From positions 4,186,501 through 4,250,500 of the forward strand of contig NZ_JARUBO010000005.1 in assembly GCF_029626235.1 (NCBI RefSeq): a DNA stretch of 64,000 bases. The letters run 5' to 3'. Positions within the stretch are counted from its first letter, which is position 1; each line of letters opens with the position of its first letter. This stretch comes from Micromonospora sp. WMMD1120 (GTDB lineage: Bacteria; Actinomycetota; Actinomycetes; Mycobacteriales; Micromonosporaceae). Shown piece by piece: positions 16,740 to 24,499 of the stretch. The translations under genes were made by a program, and so were the position numbers. The notes under the pieces were generated by a model. That model was given only the letters and a program-made list of their open reading frames with translations. It did not search any database and had not been told where the DNA came from.

Positions 16740-16763
16740 CCCCGGTGTGGCGGGCGCGCTGGT

Positions 16764-16791
16764 CGCACCGACCGCCCGGGCGGTCGGTGCG
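16764..16791. terminator. Terminator hairpin after the carrier module
   Basis: A 28-base perfect palindrome, two 14-base arms CGCACCGACCGCCC and complement with no fixed loop, begins 25 bases after the stop of the phosphopantetheinyl transferase gene. It would close the + strand operon. Confidence 0.6.
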
Positions 16792-16898
16792 GTGGTCACC
16801 CCCTGTCGAGCTGCCCCACATCCGGGGCACGCCAAGGCCACTGATCCGCCTGAACCGTGAGTCGCGGGAGTCCGCACAGGCGGGCCTGCCCCCGCTGC

Positions 16899-16972
16899 CG
16901 CGATCTTGCACTTACTGCACCGACGAAAAGGCCTAAATCGCCCATAGTCCCGACTGAAAGTGCAAGATCGCG
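16899..16972. repeat. Inverted repeat, family B (GATCTTGC type), copy 2
   Basis: Perfect 15-base arms CGCGATCTTGCACTT (16899-16913) and complement (16958-16972) enclose 44 bases. It lies between the convergent carrier operon and pseI. The ends match the copies at 3513 and 45444, and the right-hand GAAAGTGCAAGATCGCG is identical to that of the copy at 45444. Confidence 0.8.
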
Positions 16973-16977
16973 CGGAT

Positions 16978-17014
16978 GGGGGGTGGGGTGGGGGTGGGGT
17001 GGGGGTGGGGTGGG
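16978..17014 (+). repeat. G-run tract with G-quadruplex potential
   Basis: Starting 5 bases after the family B repeat, the + strand carries seven or more runs of three to six G separated by single T residues. This meets the usual G-quadruplex pattern. Apart from this tract, the repeat and the terminator, the 370-base gap 16740-17109 shows no gene. Confidence 0.7.
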
Positions 17015-17109
17015 CGCTGCCCCGTTCGCGGGGCAGGTCGACAGGCTCTTGGCACGGCTTTTCCGGGGCTGCCCGGCGGGGTCGCCCCGCAGCCTCGGTA
17101 GCGCGACGG

Positions 17110-18162
17110 TCAGATCAGGTTCCAGCTCAGCGGGGTGCCGCGCGGGACGTCGGTGGCGAAGGTGCGGCCGAGCACCCGGTCGATCTCCACGGGGGCCAGC
17201 CCACCGGCCGGACGGATCGAGCGGACGTTCTCCGCCGTCACCGGATCACCGGCCTTGACGTCCTCGACCACGAACAGCGAACGGCGGAACCGCAGCCCTT
17301 CCCGTTCGGCGGGGGTCGGGCCGATCGCGGTGCCGCCCAGTGCCTCGTAGGCGCGGCCGGACTCGGCGACCAGGGCCGTCAGCTCCTCCGGGTTCAGGGA
17401 GAAGTCCGAGTCCACACCGCCGTCGGCGCGGTCCAGCGTCACGTGCTTCTCGATGAAGCACGCGCCGAGCGCGACCGAGGCGACCGCCACCCCGATGCCG
17501 GGCGTGTGGTCGGAGAGCCCGACCGGCACGTCGAAGGCGCCGGCCAGCACCGGCAGCCGGCGCAGGTTGCTGTCCGCCGACGGCGCCGGATAGGACGCGG
17601 TGCAGGCGAGCAGGACGATGCCGGCCGCGCCACCGTCGCGGGCGGTGCGCACCGCGGCGTCGATCTCGGCGACCGTCGCCATTCCGGTGGAGATCACCAT
17701 CGGCTTGCCGGTGCTCGCCACGAGCCGGATCAGCGGAAGGTCGACCAGCTCCGACGAAGCGATCTTGTACGCGGGCGCGTCCAGCGACTCCAGCAGCTCC
17801 ACCGCCGTCGCGTCGAACGGTGACGAGAAGACGGTCAGGCCACGCTCGCAGGCCCGCTCGAAGATCGGGGCGTGCCACTCGTACGGGGTGTGCGCGCGCT
17901 CGTAGAGGCGGTACAGGTTCTCCCCGCCCCACAGCTCGTGGCCCCCGGAGATGCGGAACGCCGGGGTGTCGACGTCGATGGTGATGGTGTCCGGCCGGTA
18001 CGTCTGGAGCTTCAGCGCGTGCGCGCCGCTCTCCGCCACCGCGTCGACGATGGCCAGCGCCCGGTTCAGGTCGCCGTTGTGGTTGCCGGACATCTCGGCG
18101 ACCACGAAGGGTCGTGCCCCGGCACCGACCGCGTGCGGTCCGATGGTGATTGTCGCCGTCAT
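17110..18162 (-). CDS. pseI: Pseudaminic acid synthase (PseI), NeuB family
   Basis: PseI condenses 6-deoxy-AltdiNAc with phosphoenolpyruvate to give pseudaminic acid. The 350-residue protein has the NeuB TIM barrel with VVAEMSGNHNGDLNRA, LKLQTYRPDTITID, the metal and PEP region YKIASSELVDLPLI and GLSDHTPGIGVAVASVALGA with FIEKHVTLDR, and ends in an antifreeze-like SAF domain (RSLFVVEDVKAGDPVTAENVRSIRPAGG). The early GNHNGD and the overall pattern are those of PseI rather than of NeuB sialate synthase. The ATG at 18162 is used; the upstream gene (GT2) ends 53 bases away on the same strand. Confidence 0.9.
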   Translation of the reverse strand: MTATITIGPHAVGAGARPFVVAEMSGNHNGDLNRALAIVDAVAESGAHALKLQTYRPDTITIDVDTPAFRISGGHELWGGENLYRLYERAHTPYEWHAPIFERACERGLTVFSSPFDATAVELLESLDAPAYKIASSELVDLPLIRLVASTGKPMVISTGMATVAEIDAAVRTARDGGAAGIVLLACTASYPAPSADSNLRRLPVLAGAFDVPVGLSDHTPGIGVAVASVALGACFIEKHVTLDRADGGVDSDFSLNPEELTALVAESGRAYEALGGTAIGPTPAEREGLRFRRSLFVVEDVKAGDPVTAENVRSIRPAGGLAPVEIDRVLGRTFATDVPRGTPLSWNLI

Positions 18163-18215
18163 TCCGACCTCTGCTCCTGTTGCGGTGGTGCTGTCCTGTG
18201 GTGTGGTGCTGAAGG

Positions 18216-19388
18216 TCACGGCAGGCGACCGCCGGCCAGCGCGTCGTGTCGTCGCGGGCTGGGCCCGGCGTCCTGGGTCGTCGCGGTCACCGCCGCTCGG
18301 CTGGGGTCCTCGTCGGTCGTGGCCGAACCGGTCTCGACACCACCCGCCGGCCCGGGGCGACGCAGTCGACCGGCGACGCGGTGAGCCTGGCGCAACGCCG
18401 AGTACGCCACCCAGTCGCCCCGCCCGACGAGGCGGTGCTTGAGTCCGGCCACGCCAGCAGGCAGCGGATAGCCGCCGCTGGGCAGGTACCGGCGGTAGTG
18501 CGCGGCGGCCCGGTGGAAGAAGTCCCGGCGCAGGTGCGGGTGCAGTCGGCCGTCGTTGCCCACCACCACCAGGTAGTGGCTGATCATCAATTGGAACAGC
18601 TCGGCCTGCAACCGCTCGTCCGGGTGCTTGCGCGCGACCCAGTCCATCAGGCGTTCGTACTGGGCGAACGCGTCGAAGTGCCGACCGCTGCGGGTGGAGG
18701 TGATCGCGCCCTGCCGACCCTGCCGGTACAGGTAGCAGACCCGGTCCAGGACGGAGATCTTCTCCGCTCCGATCAGCAGCGGGTGGCTGAACGGGATGTC
18801 CTCGTACCAGCCGGGGAAGAACCGCAGCTCCAACTCGTCCAGGAAGTCCCGGCGGACCACCTTGTTCCAGGCGGTGTGCTGCACCCGCAGCAGTCGCGGT
18901 TGGTCGGCGAGGCGCGTGACACCGGGAATTCCGCGCAGCAGGTGGCTGCTCGCGTCGACCTCCCGCCGGCCGTCCTCGTGCACCCGCAGGTGGTCGAGCA
19001 TCAACACGTCGGGCTCGTGCTGGCGCAGCCGGTCCAGCACCGCCTGGATCGTGCCGGTCGGCAACCAGTCGTCGCTGTCGACGAACCAGACGTACCGGCC
19101 GGTGGCCACGTCCAGCCCGGCGTTGCGGGCCAGCCCCAGTCCGACGTTGCTGCTCAGGTGCACGACGCGGACCCCGTCGCGGCCGGCCGCGTACGAGCGC
19201 AGCATGTCGCCACAGCCGTCCGGGGAGGCGTCGTCGACGGCGATCAGCTCGACCGCGTCCGACTCGTCCGCGGGGACGTCGGCGCGGATCGACTCGAGGC
19301 ACTGGTACAGGTACGCCTCGACGCCGTACACGGGCACGACGATGCTCAGCAGCGGTGCGTGCGTCGGCTGATTGACCACGCCCGCCAC
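18216..19388 (-). CDS. Family 2 glycosyltransferase
   Basis: The 390-residue protein has a GT-A fold at the N-terminus: SIVVPVYGVEAYLYQCLESI, the nucleotide-binding VDDASPDG, GLARNAGLDVATGRYVWFVDSDDW with the DxD motif, and a later YEDIPFSHPLL that supplies the catalytic acidic residues. The second half is helical and resembles teichoic acid TagF/CpsJ-type extensions, with a low-complexity tail. A GTG at 19388 starts it. It lies directly upstream of pseI and is probably cotranscribed. Sugar and acceptor are unknown; it is a candidate for building the surface glycan. Confidence 0.85.
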   Translation of the reverse strand: MAGVVNQPTHAPLLSIVVPVYGVEAYLYQCLESIRADVPADESDAVELIAVDDASPDGCGDMLRSYAAGRDGVRVVHLSSNVGLGLARNAGLDVATGRYVWFVDSDDWLPTGTIQAVLDRLRQHEPDVLMLDHLRVHEDGRREVDASSHLLRGIPGVTRLADQPRLLRVQHTAWNKVVRRDFLDELELRFFPGWYEDIPFSHPLLIGAEKISVLDRVCYLYRQGRQGAITSTRSGRHFDAFAQYERLMDWVARKHPDERLQAELFQLMISHYLVVVGNDGRLHPHLRRDFFHRAAAHYRRYLPSGGYPLPAGVAGLKHRLVGRGDWVAYSALRQAHRVAGRLRRPGPAGGVETGSATTDEDPSRAAVTATTQDAGPSPRRHDALAGGRLP

Positions 19389-19527
19389 CTTCGACGACCC
19401 GGGTGGCCAGCCCCGGAACCTGACGTTGCGCTCGATGGTGGAGTCGCTGAACTCCCGCCGAGCGGGAGGTTAACGCCGGCCCCCGGTAGGGTGCCCCGGT
19501 GACAGTGCGCAGCTTCGGGAGCCCGGC

Positions 19528-20691
19528 ATGACGAGCGCCGCCGCGACGCCGGCCAGCCCCGCACCGGCCACGCCCGCACCAGCCCGGCTGCCATCACTGA
19601 CCGGGCTGCGCTGGATCGCCGCGCTCCTGGTCTTCGGGTTCCACGCGGGGACCATGCGGATCATCGCCGAGCCGGACTACAAGGCGGTGGTCGACGCGCT
19701 GTTCACACTGGGCCTGTCCGGGGTGCAGTTCTTCTTCATCCTCAGCGGGTTCGTGCTGGTCTGGTCGGCGCGCCCGGGAGACTCCCGGCGTACCTTCTGG
19801 CGGCGACGGTTCGCCAAGATCTACCCCAACCATCTGGTGCTGTGGGCGGCGACGCTGGTGGTGGCCTGGTGGTTCGCCGACCCGGTCCTCCCGGCGGCCG
19901 CGCTGGAGAACCTCCTGCTGTTGCAGGCCTGGGATCCCCGACCGGGCTGGTTCTACAGCATCAACACGGTGAGCTGGTCGCTCTCCTGCGAGTTCTTCTT
20001 CTACCTCTGCCTGCCACTGGCCCTGCCGCTGCTGCGCCGGGCCCGGCCCAGGGTGCTCTGGGCGCTGATCGTCGTGCTGCCGCTGCTGATCCTCGCGCTC
20101 TGGCCCGCCCAGCACCTGGTGCCGGAGGTGAGCCGCTGGTGGTTCACGCAGATCTTTCCGCCCGTACGGTCGCTGGAGTTCTGGTTGGGCGCGGTCGCGG
20201 CCGAGCTGATGCTCCGGGGCCTCTGGCGCGGCCCCGGGCTGGCGGTGGCCAGCGGGATCTTCGCGGCGACCTGGATCGCCGCCGCCCAGTGGATCGCCGC
20301 CGAGTGGTGGACCACGCTGCTCGCCGTCGCGTACCTGTTGGTGATCACCGCCGCCGCGGACGCCGACGTGCGCGGGCGGCGCTCGCCGTTGCGGTCCCGG
20401 ACGCTGGTGTGGCTCGGTGAGGTCTCGTTCGCCTTCTACCTGGTCCACGTGCTGGTGATGACGAGCGTGCTGCGGTGGAGCGGCGACTGGGGCACCGGGT
20501 TCGGCGGTTGGCGCGGCCCGGCCGTGGTGTGCGGCTTCCTGGTGGGCACCCTGATCCTCGCCGCGCTGCTGCACCGCTTCGTCGAGACGCCGATGATGCG
20601 CCGACTCGCGCCGCGCCGCCCGGCCCGTCCGACGCCCGTTCCGGCGCAACGCACCCCCGACCGGCGGACCACCTACGTCGACTCGCGCTGA
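19528..20691 (+). CDS. Membrane acyltransferase, acyltransferase-3 (OafA/NodX) family
   Basis: The 387-residue protein has about ten membrane helices. It opens with LPSLTGLRWIAALLVFGFHAG, where Arg and His are the catalytic pair expected of this family, followed by GVQFFFILSGFVLVW and RFAKIYPNHLV. Such enzymes O-acetylate surface polysaccharides or lipids, using acetyl-CoA from the cytoplasm. The ATG at 19528 is used. It is divergent from the GT2 gene, and a pseudaminic-acid-containing glycan would be a plausible target. Confidence 0.88.
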   Translation: MTSAAATPASPAPATPAPARLPSLTGLRWIAALLVFGFHAGTMRIIAEPDYKAVVDALFTLGLSGVQFFFILSGFVLVWSARPGDSRRTFWRRRFAKIYPNHLVLWAATLVVAWWFADPVLPAAALENLLLLQAWDPRPGWFYSINTVSWSLSCEFFFYLCLPLALPLLRRARPRVLWALIVVLPLLILALWPAQHLVPEVSRWWFTQIFPPVRSLEFWLGAVAAELMLRGLWRGPGLAVASGIFAATWIAAAQWIAAEWWTTLLAVAYLLVITAAADADVRGRRSPLRSRTLVWLGEVSFAFYLVHVLVMTSVLRWSGDWGTGFGGWRGPAVVCGFLVGTLILAALLHRFVETPMMRRLAPRRPARPTPVPAQRTPDRRTTYVDSR

Positions 20692-20748
20692 GACCGTCCA
20701 CCCTGGTCAACGCGGTCGGCGCGGCGCGCTCCGACACGCCCGTGGCCG

Positions 20749-21234
20749 ATGCGCCGGGCCGGTCGCGACGGTAGCGTGGTCGACGTGCTTCCGGTCGCGT
20801 TCACCTGTCCGCTGTGGTGGGTGGCGCGCTGGGCGACACGGGTGCTGACCAGCCTCGCCGTCGTCGCGGCCCTGGCGCTCGGCGCAAGCCCGGCCACGGC
20901 CGCCGGGCCGACGTCGAGCCCGCCGCCGAGCCTGAGCGTGGCGCCGACAACGGCCGCCTCCGGGCCGTCGGCGTCGGCCGGAGCGGCCACCGGGCCGTCG
21001 GCGTGGGCCGGCTGGCACGCTCTCGCGCCCGCAGCGGCGCGCCCGGCCCCGACGCCCACGGCGGAGGCCGCCGAGCGGTCCGCCGCGGCCTGGTCGGTCG
21101 ACGCGCCGACGGCTCCGCCCGGCCGGAGCAGCATCGCGGCCGGGGTCCTACCGGTCCGCGCGGCCGGCGCCGACCGGCTGCCCCGCACCGACGATGCGGC
21201 CAGCCGGGCACCACGGGCGCCACCCGGGCGCTGA
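20749..21234 (+). CDS. Putative secreted or membrane-anchored Ala/Pro-rich protein, unknown function
   Basis: The frame has strong third-position GC and encodes up to 161 residues. A hydrophobic segment RVLTSLAVVAALALGASPATAA looks like a signal peptide with an AxA cleavage site; the rest is low-complexity Ala, Pro, Ser and Thr. The start could be the ATG at 20749 or the GTG at 20776. No domain is recognised. It may be the first gene of a pair with the one at 21370. Confidence 0.5.
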   Translation: MRRAGRDGSVVDVLPVAFTCPLWWVARWATRVLTSLAVVAALALGASPATAAGPTSSPPPSLSVAPTTAASGPSASAGAATGPSAWAGWHALAPAAARPAPTPTAEAAERSAAAWSVDAPTAPPGRSSIAAGVLPVRAAGADRLPRTDDAASRAPRAPPGR

Positions 21235-21369
21235 GCAACCGGGGCGATCGTCCCGTCTCCGCACCCTGTCGATCCACCAGCTCCGCACCCGCCGACCGGT
21301 GACCCGCCCTGGTCCGTCGGCCGGTGCGGTGGCTCCCCAGCGCACTGCTCTTCCTCCGAGGTGCCGATC

Positions 21370-22140
21370 ATGGAGACCGTCGTTTTCTACCAGTTCGTGA
21401 CCGAGGTGCCGCAGGCCGCCGCCATCTGGTCGACTCTGTTCCTGCTGACCCTGGGGCTGCTCACCGTGCTGGTCGCCCGACCGGAGCGGGAACGGCCGAC
21501 TGACGACCCACCCCCGGCCGCGCCCACCGCGCGCGAGCTGGCCGAGGCCGAGGCGGCCGACCTGCGCCGGTACGCCGAGGAGGTGTCCGTCGCCGCGGCC
21601 GGCGCGGCCACGACCGCCCGCCGGCGACGCGCCGCCTGGCTGACCGCCCAGCAGCGGTTGGAGCAGGTTTGGATCGCCTACGACCAGGCGGACGCCGCCG
21701 CCCGGCGCTTCTCCGGCGCCGGCGCGCTGCCCACCCCGCGGACCCCGCACACCCCCGCCGAGTACGCCGCCCGGGAGCGCTATCTGCACCGCACGGCGAT
21801 GGCGGCGTACTGGCGGGGCGATCTGACCATGGCGCAGCTCGGCGACGTGTTCGGGCACCGCGACGGTTGGGACCCCCGGCGGCACCCGGTGGAGCAGGAG
21901 GTGCTGCTCAGCCGCGTCGTCCGGGACGCGCGGCTGGCCGACTACCAGGCCGCCGCCGGTGCTGAGCGGGCCGCCTGGCGCGACGCGGAGCTGGCCGCCG
22001 AGTCCGCCCGTACCCTCGCCGAGGAGGCGTACGCGGCGGCCCGCCGGCTACGCCCCGACCCGGCGCCGGCGCGTCGGGCGGTGGCCGGGGCGGGGCGGCC
22101 AGCGGTCGCCGCACGGTGGCGTCCGGCCCGCGTGGGTTGA
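21370..22140 (+). CDS. Membrane-anchored helical protein, unknown function
   Basis: The protein of about 256 residues has one N-terminal membrane helix (AAIWSTLFLLTLGLLTVLVA), then a long Ala/Arg/Glu-rich, probably coiled-coil cytoplasmic region (ARELAEAEAADLRRYAEEVSVAAAG and similar). The ATG at 21370 is favoured by GAGG 8-12 bases upstream. No catalytic motif is seen. The short hairpin CCGACCACAGGTCGG at 22161-22175 may end its transcript. Confidence 0.7.
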   Translation: METVVFYQFVTEVPQAAAIWSTLFLLTLGLLTVLVARPERERPTDDPPPAAPTARELAEAEAADLRRYAEEVSVAAAGAATTARRRRAAWLTAQQRLEQVWIAYDQADAAARRFSGAGALPTPRTPHTPAEYAARERYLHRTAMAAYWRGDLTMAQLGDVFGHRDGWDPRRHPVEQEVLLSRVVRDARLADYQAAAGAERAAWRDAELAAESARTLAEEAYAAARRLRPDPAPARRAVAGAGRPAVAARWRPARVG

Positions 22141-22424
22141 GCCCGATCTGTGACGTGAGCCCGACCACAGGTCGGTGAAAACGGGCGACCGACGCGATCG
22201 GCGTGATTGTTCCCGCGATTGTGGTCGTGTTTCCGGCGGCCTGTCCGGTTGTCGCCCGCAGGTGTCCGCGCAACCGCATGTCCCATTGAGTCATGTCATC
22301 GGCAATACGCGCAGAAATTGCCGCGCCAATTCGGGTTTACGCAGGTGAACCCGGCTTGGCAGGGCGTTAAACGGCCAGTAGTGTCGTGCCGTCCGATGCG
22401 GTTACCGATCGCAACAGGCGACGC

Positions 22425-22565
22425 CGCGTCGACCCGCTCAATCGTCTTCGACGAACCGGGGACCCATCAGTACGTCCGGGGTGAATCCGCGAGCCACGGC
22501 CCGCGGTAGGGCGATCTTCCCGCCCGAATCCGTCAGCTAACCCGGTAGGCGGTGTCGGAAGGAGT
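22425..22565 (+). promoter_or_regulatory. c-di-AMP riboswitch (ydaO-yuaA class)
   Basis: The leader contains the conserved blocks of this riboswitch in order: ACCGGGGACCCA (near 22456), GGGGTGAATCCGC (22479), GGTAGGGCGATCTTCC (22505), CCCGAATCCGTCAGCTAACC (about 22523) and GTAGGCG followed by GAAGGAG. Spacing and order fit the two-fold pseudo-symmetric fold. In actinobacteria this class usually sits upstream of cell-wall hydrolase and other envelope genes, and c-di-AMP binding turns expression off. Here it would control the secreted protein at 22809. The 5' part of the gap (22141-22424) shows no gene. Exact ends are approximate. Confidence 0.9.
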
Positions 22566-22633
22566 TCCCATCTCGTGCAGCACCTCTCCACCCCTCGCTT
22601 GTTTCCACGCCTCCACGGCGCGGCGGTGCTCCC

Positions 22634-22658
22634 GCTCACCCGTCCAGTGACGGTGAGC
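22634..22658 (+). terminator. Hairpin downstream of the riboswitch, possible expression platform
   Basis: GCTCACC-CGTC and GACGGTGAGC pair as a stem of about ten base pairs with one bulge and a four-base loop. It lies between the riboswitch and the gene at 22809 and could be a regulated terminator. Whether it competes with the riboswitch fold was not tested. Confidence 0.4.
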
Positions 22659-22808
22659 TGACCCCGGTCACCGCCCTTCCCGCCCGGCCGCGCCGGGCGT
22701 TCCCCTGAGCGGTTCACCATCCGCGGGCCACGGTCCGCGCGCTGGCGCCTGCCCGGAAACCGGTCCCGCCCCGGTGTGCCGCTCGCCCCCTGATCCGTGG
22801 AGGACCCC

Positions 22809-23645
22809 GTGAAGCACACAGTGAAGCGCCAGCTCCGCCGTCTCGCCACCGAGCGCCCCTACCAGATCGTCGCCGCCTCCGCGGCCGCCCTCGCGATCGC
22901 CACCACCGGTGGCGCCCTGCTCACCGCCGCCGACGACGCCCCCGCCGACCAGCGCGCCGCGACCACCGTCGCCGAGATGCGCAGCGACGTCGCGGCCTCC
23001 CGTGGCGACGCGCGCGACGCGTCCCCCTCGGCCAGCGCCGTGCCGAGCACCGCCGCCCCGGCCACCAGCGCCGCGTCCCCCGCCGCGAAGGCCACGAGCA
23101 ACCCCGATCTCACCCGCCGGCCGACGCCGCCGAAGCCGCCCGCGACGAAGGTGCTCGACTACGACTACGAGGCGCAGAACACGTACTACAACTGCGGCCC
23201 GGCGGCCACCCGCAACGCGCTGAGCGCCACCGGTATCGAGCGCACGCAGGAGGAGCTCGGCGCCGAGCTGGGCACCACCGAAATGGGCACCAACTCGGCG
23301 TTGGACACCACCCGGGTGCTCAACGCCGAGGTGAAGGGCTCCCCGTACCGGACCCGGATGTTCGCCGGCGCGCCCAGCCCCGCGCAGATGGACCGCCTCC
23401 AGGCCGACGTCGTCAACGCGATCACCGACGGCCGGGGTGTGGTGGCGAACGTCGTCGGCGACGCCGTCGACACCGACGGTGGCTACCACTCCTACGGCGG
23501 CGGGCACTACATCGCCGTCGTCGGCTACAAGGACAACGGCCGTACCGTGCGGATCGCCGACTCGGCGAACGCCGCCGACCCGTCGTACTGGATCACCACG
23601 ATCGACCTGGCCAACTGGATCGCGACCCGGGGCTACTCCGCCTGA
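22809..23645 (+). CDS. Secreted C39-like cysteine peptidase-fold protein
   Basis: The 278-residue protein has a basic N-terminus and a hydrophobic segment (QIVAASAAALAIATTGGALLTAA), then a Ser/Pro/Ala-rich linker to about residue 105, and a papain-like C39 domain. The expected catalytic Cys is in NTYYNCGPAATRNAL and the His in YGGGHYIAVVGY, with Asp or Asn in IADSANAADPSYW. A GTG start at 22809 has GGAGGA at 22799. The c-di-AMP riboswitch upstream suggests a cell-wall or osmotic role. Substrate is unknown. Confidence 0.85.
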   Translation: MKHTVKRQLRRLATERPYQIVAASAAALAIATTGGALLTAADDAPADQRAATTVAEMRSDVAASRGDARDASPSASAVPSTAAPATSAASPAAKATSNPDLTRRPTPPKPPATKVLDYDYEAQNTYYNCGPAATRNALSATGIERTQEELGAELGTTEMGTNSALDTTRVLNAEVKGSPYRTRMFAGAPSPAQMDRLQADVVNAITDGRGVVANVVGDAVDTDGGYHSYGGGHYIAVVGYKDNGRTVRIADSANAADPSYWITTIDLANWIATRGYSA

Positions 23646-23665
23646 TGCGCATCCGCTGACCGCCG

Positions 23666-23698
23666 CGGGCGCCGTCCCCCACCGGGGGACGGCGCCCG
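23666..23698. terminator. Strong terminator hairpin
   Basis: Perfect 15-base arms CGGGCGCCGTCCCCC (23666-23680) and complement (23684-23698) with a three-base loop follow the stop of the C39-like gene by about 20 bases. Confidence 0.75.
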
Positions 23699-23712
23699 TG
23701 CCGTCGCGGGGG

Positions 23713-24495
23713 ATGTCACCTCTCGTACCTGTCGGTGAACCGTGGGAGACTGCGGCCGTGGTGGAGAAGACGGGTGGTCGAGGGCCGGTTCTGCTGCTCC
23801 TGCACGGCATGGGCGCGACCGGGGACGTGTGGTTGCCCTGGGCACCGTACCTGGAGCAGCGCTGGCCCGGCCGCTGGCTGGCCCCGGACCTGGCCGGTCA
23901 CGGCTGGGCGCCGGCGCTGCCGTCGTACTCCTTCGAGGGGTTCGCCGGCCGGATCGCCCACGGCCTCGCCGCCGCCGACCGGCTCGTCGTGCTCGGGCAC
24001 TCGCTGGGCGGGGTGGTCGGCCTCGCGCTGGCGGCCCGCACCGCCGGGGTGCCCGTCGACGCGGTGGTCGGCCTCGGCATCAAGGCACTGTGGACACCCG
24101 CCGAGCTGGACCGCGCCGCCGAGATCGCGGCCCGCCCGGTGAGCTGGTTCGCCAGCCGCACCGAGGCGGCCCGCCGCTACCTACGGGTCTCCGGCCTCAC
24201 CGGGCTGATCCCACCGGACGCCCCGGTGGTGGACGCCGGCCTGCGTCAGGTCGAGGGCCGCTGGCGGCTCGCCATGGATCCGGCCGCGTTCGCCGTCGGC
24301 GCGCCGGACCTCGCCGCGCTGGTGGCCGCCGTCGACGTGCCGGTGCTGCTGGCCCGCGGCGAACACGACCCGATGGTCACCGACGAGCAGCTCAAGGAGT
24401 ACGGCGCGCCGGTCGCCACGCTGCCCGGCCTCGGGCACAACGCGCACGTCGAGGACCCGGCGGCCGTGCTGGCGCTGCTCGACGCGTACCGCTGA
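23713..24495 (+). CDS. Alpha/beta hydrolase
   Basis: The protein of about 260 residues has the alpha/beta-hydrolase fold: oxyanion motif LLLLHGMGATGDVW, nucleophile elbow LGHSLGGVVG with the catalytic Ser, an acidic residue in LLARGEHDPMV, and the catalytic His in GLGHNAHVEDP. The ATG at 23713 is chosen because GGGGG precedes it; a GTG at 23760 is possible. It is convergent with the teichoic-acid-type operon, only 4 bases from the stop of the next gene. Substrate unknown. Confidence 0.85.
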   Translation: MSPLVPVGEPWETAAVVEKTGGRGPVLLLLHGMGATGDVWLPWAPYLEQRWPGRWLAPDLAGHGWAPALPSYSFEGFAGRIAHGLAAADRLVVLGHSLGGVVGLALAARTAGVPVDAVVGLGIKALWTPAELDRAAEIAARPVSWFASRTEAARRYLRVSGLTGLIPPDAPVVDAGLRQVEGRWRLAMDPAAFAVGAPDLAALVAAVDVPVLLARGEHDPMVTDEQLKEYGAPVATLPGLGHNAHVEDPAAVLALLDAYR

Positions 24496-24499
24496 GCGC

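Noticed and set aside
4432..18162. Legionaminic acid rather than pseudaminic acid pathway
   Set aside because: PseB-type dehydratase, PseG hydrolase with its GxGH motif and PseH are characteristic of the pseudaminic route. No LegB, LegG or GDP-sugar enzyme was seen.
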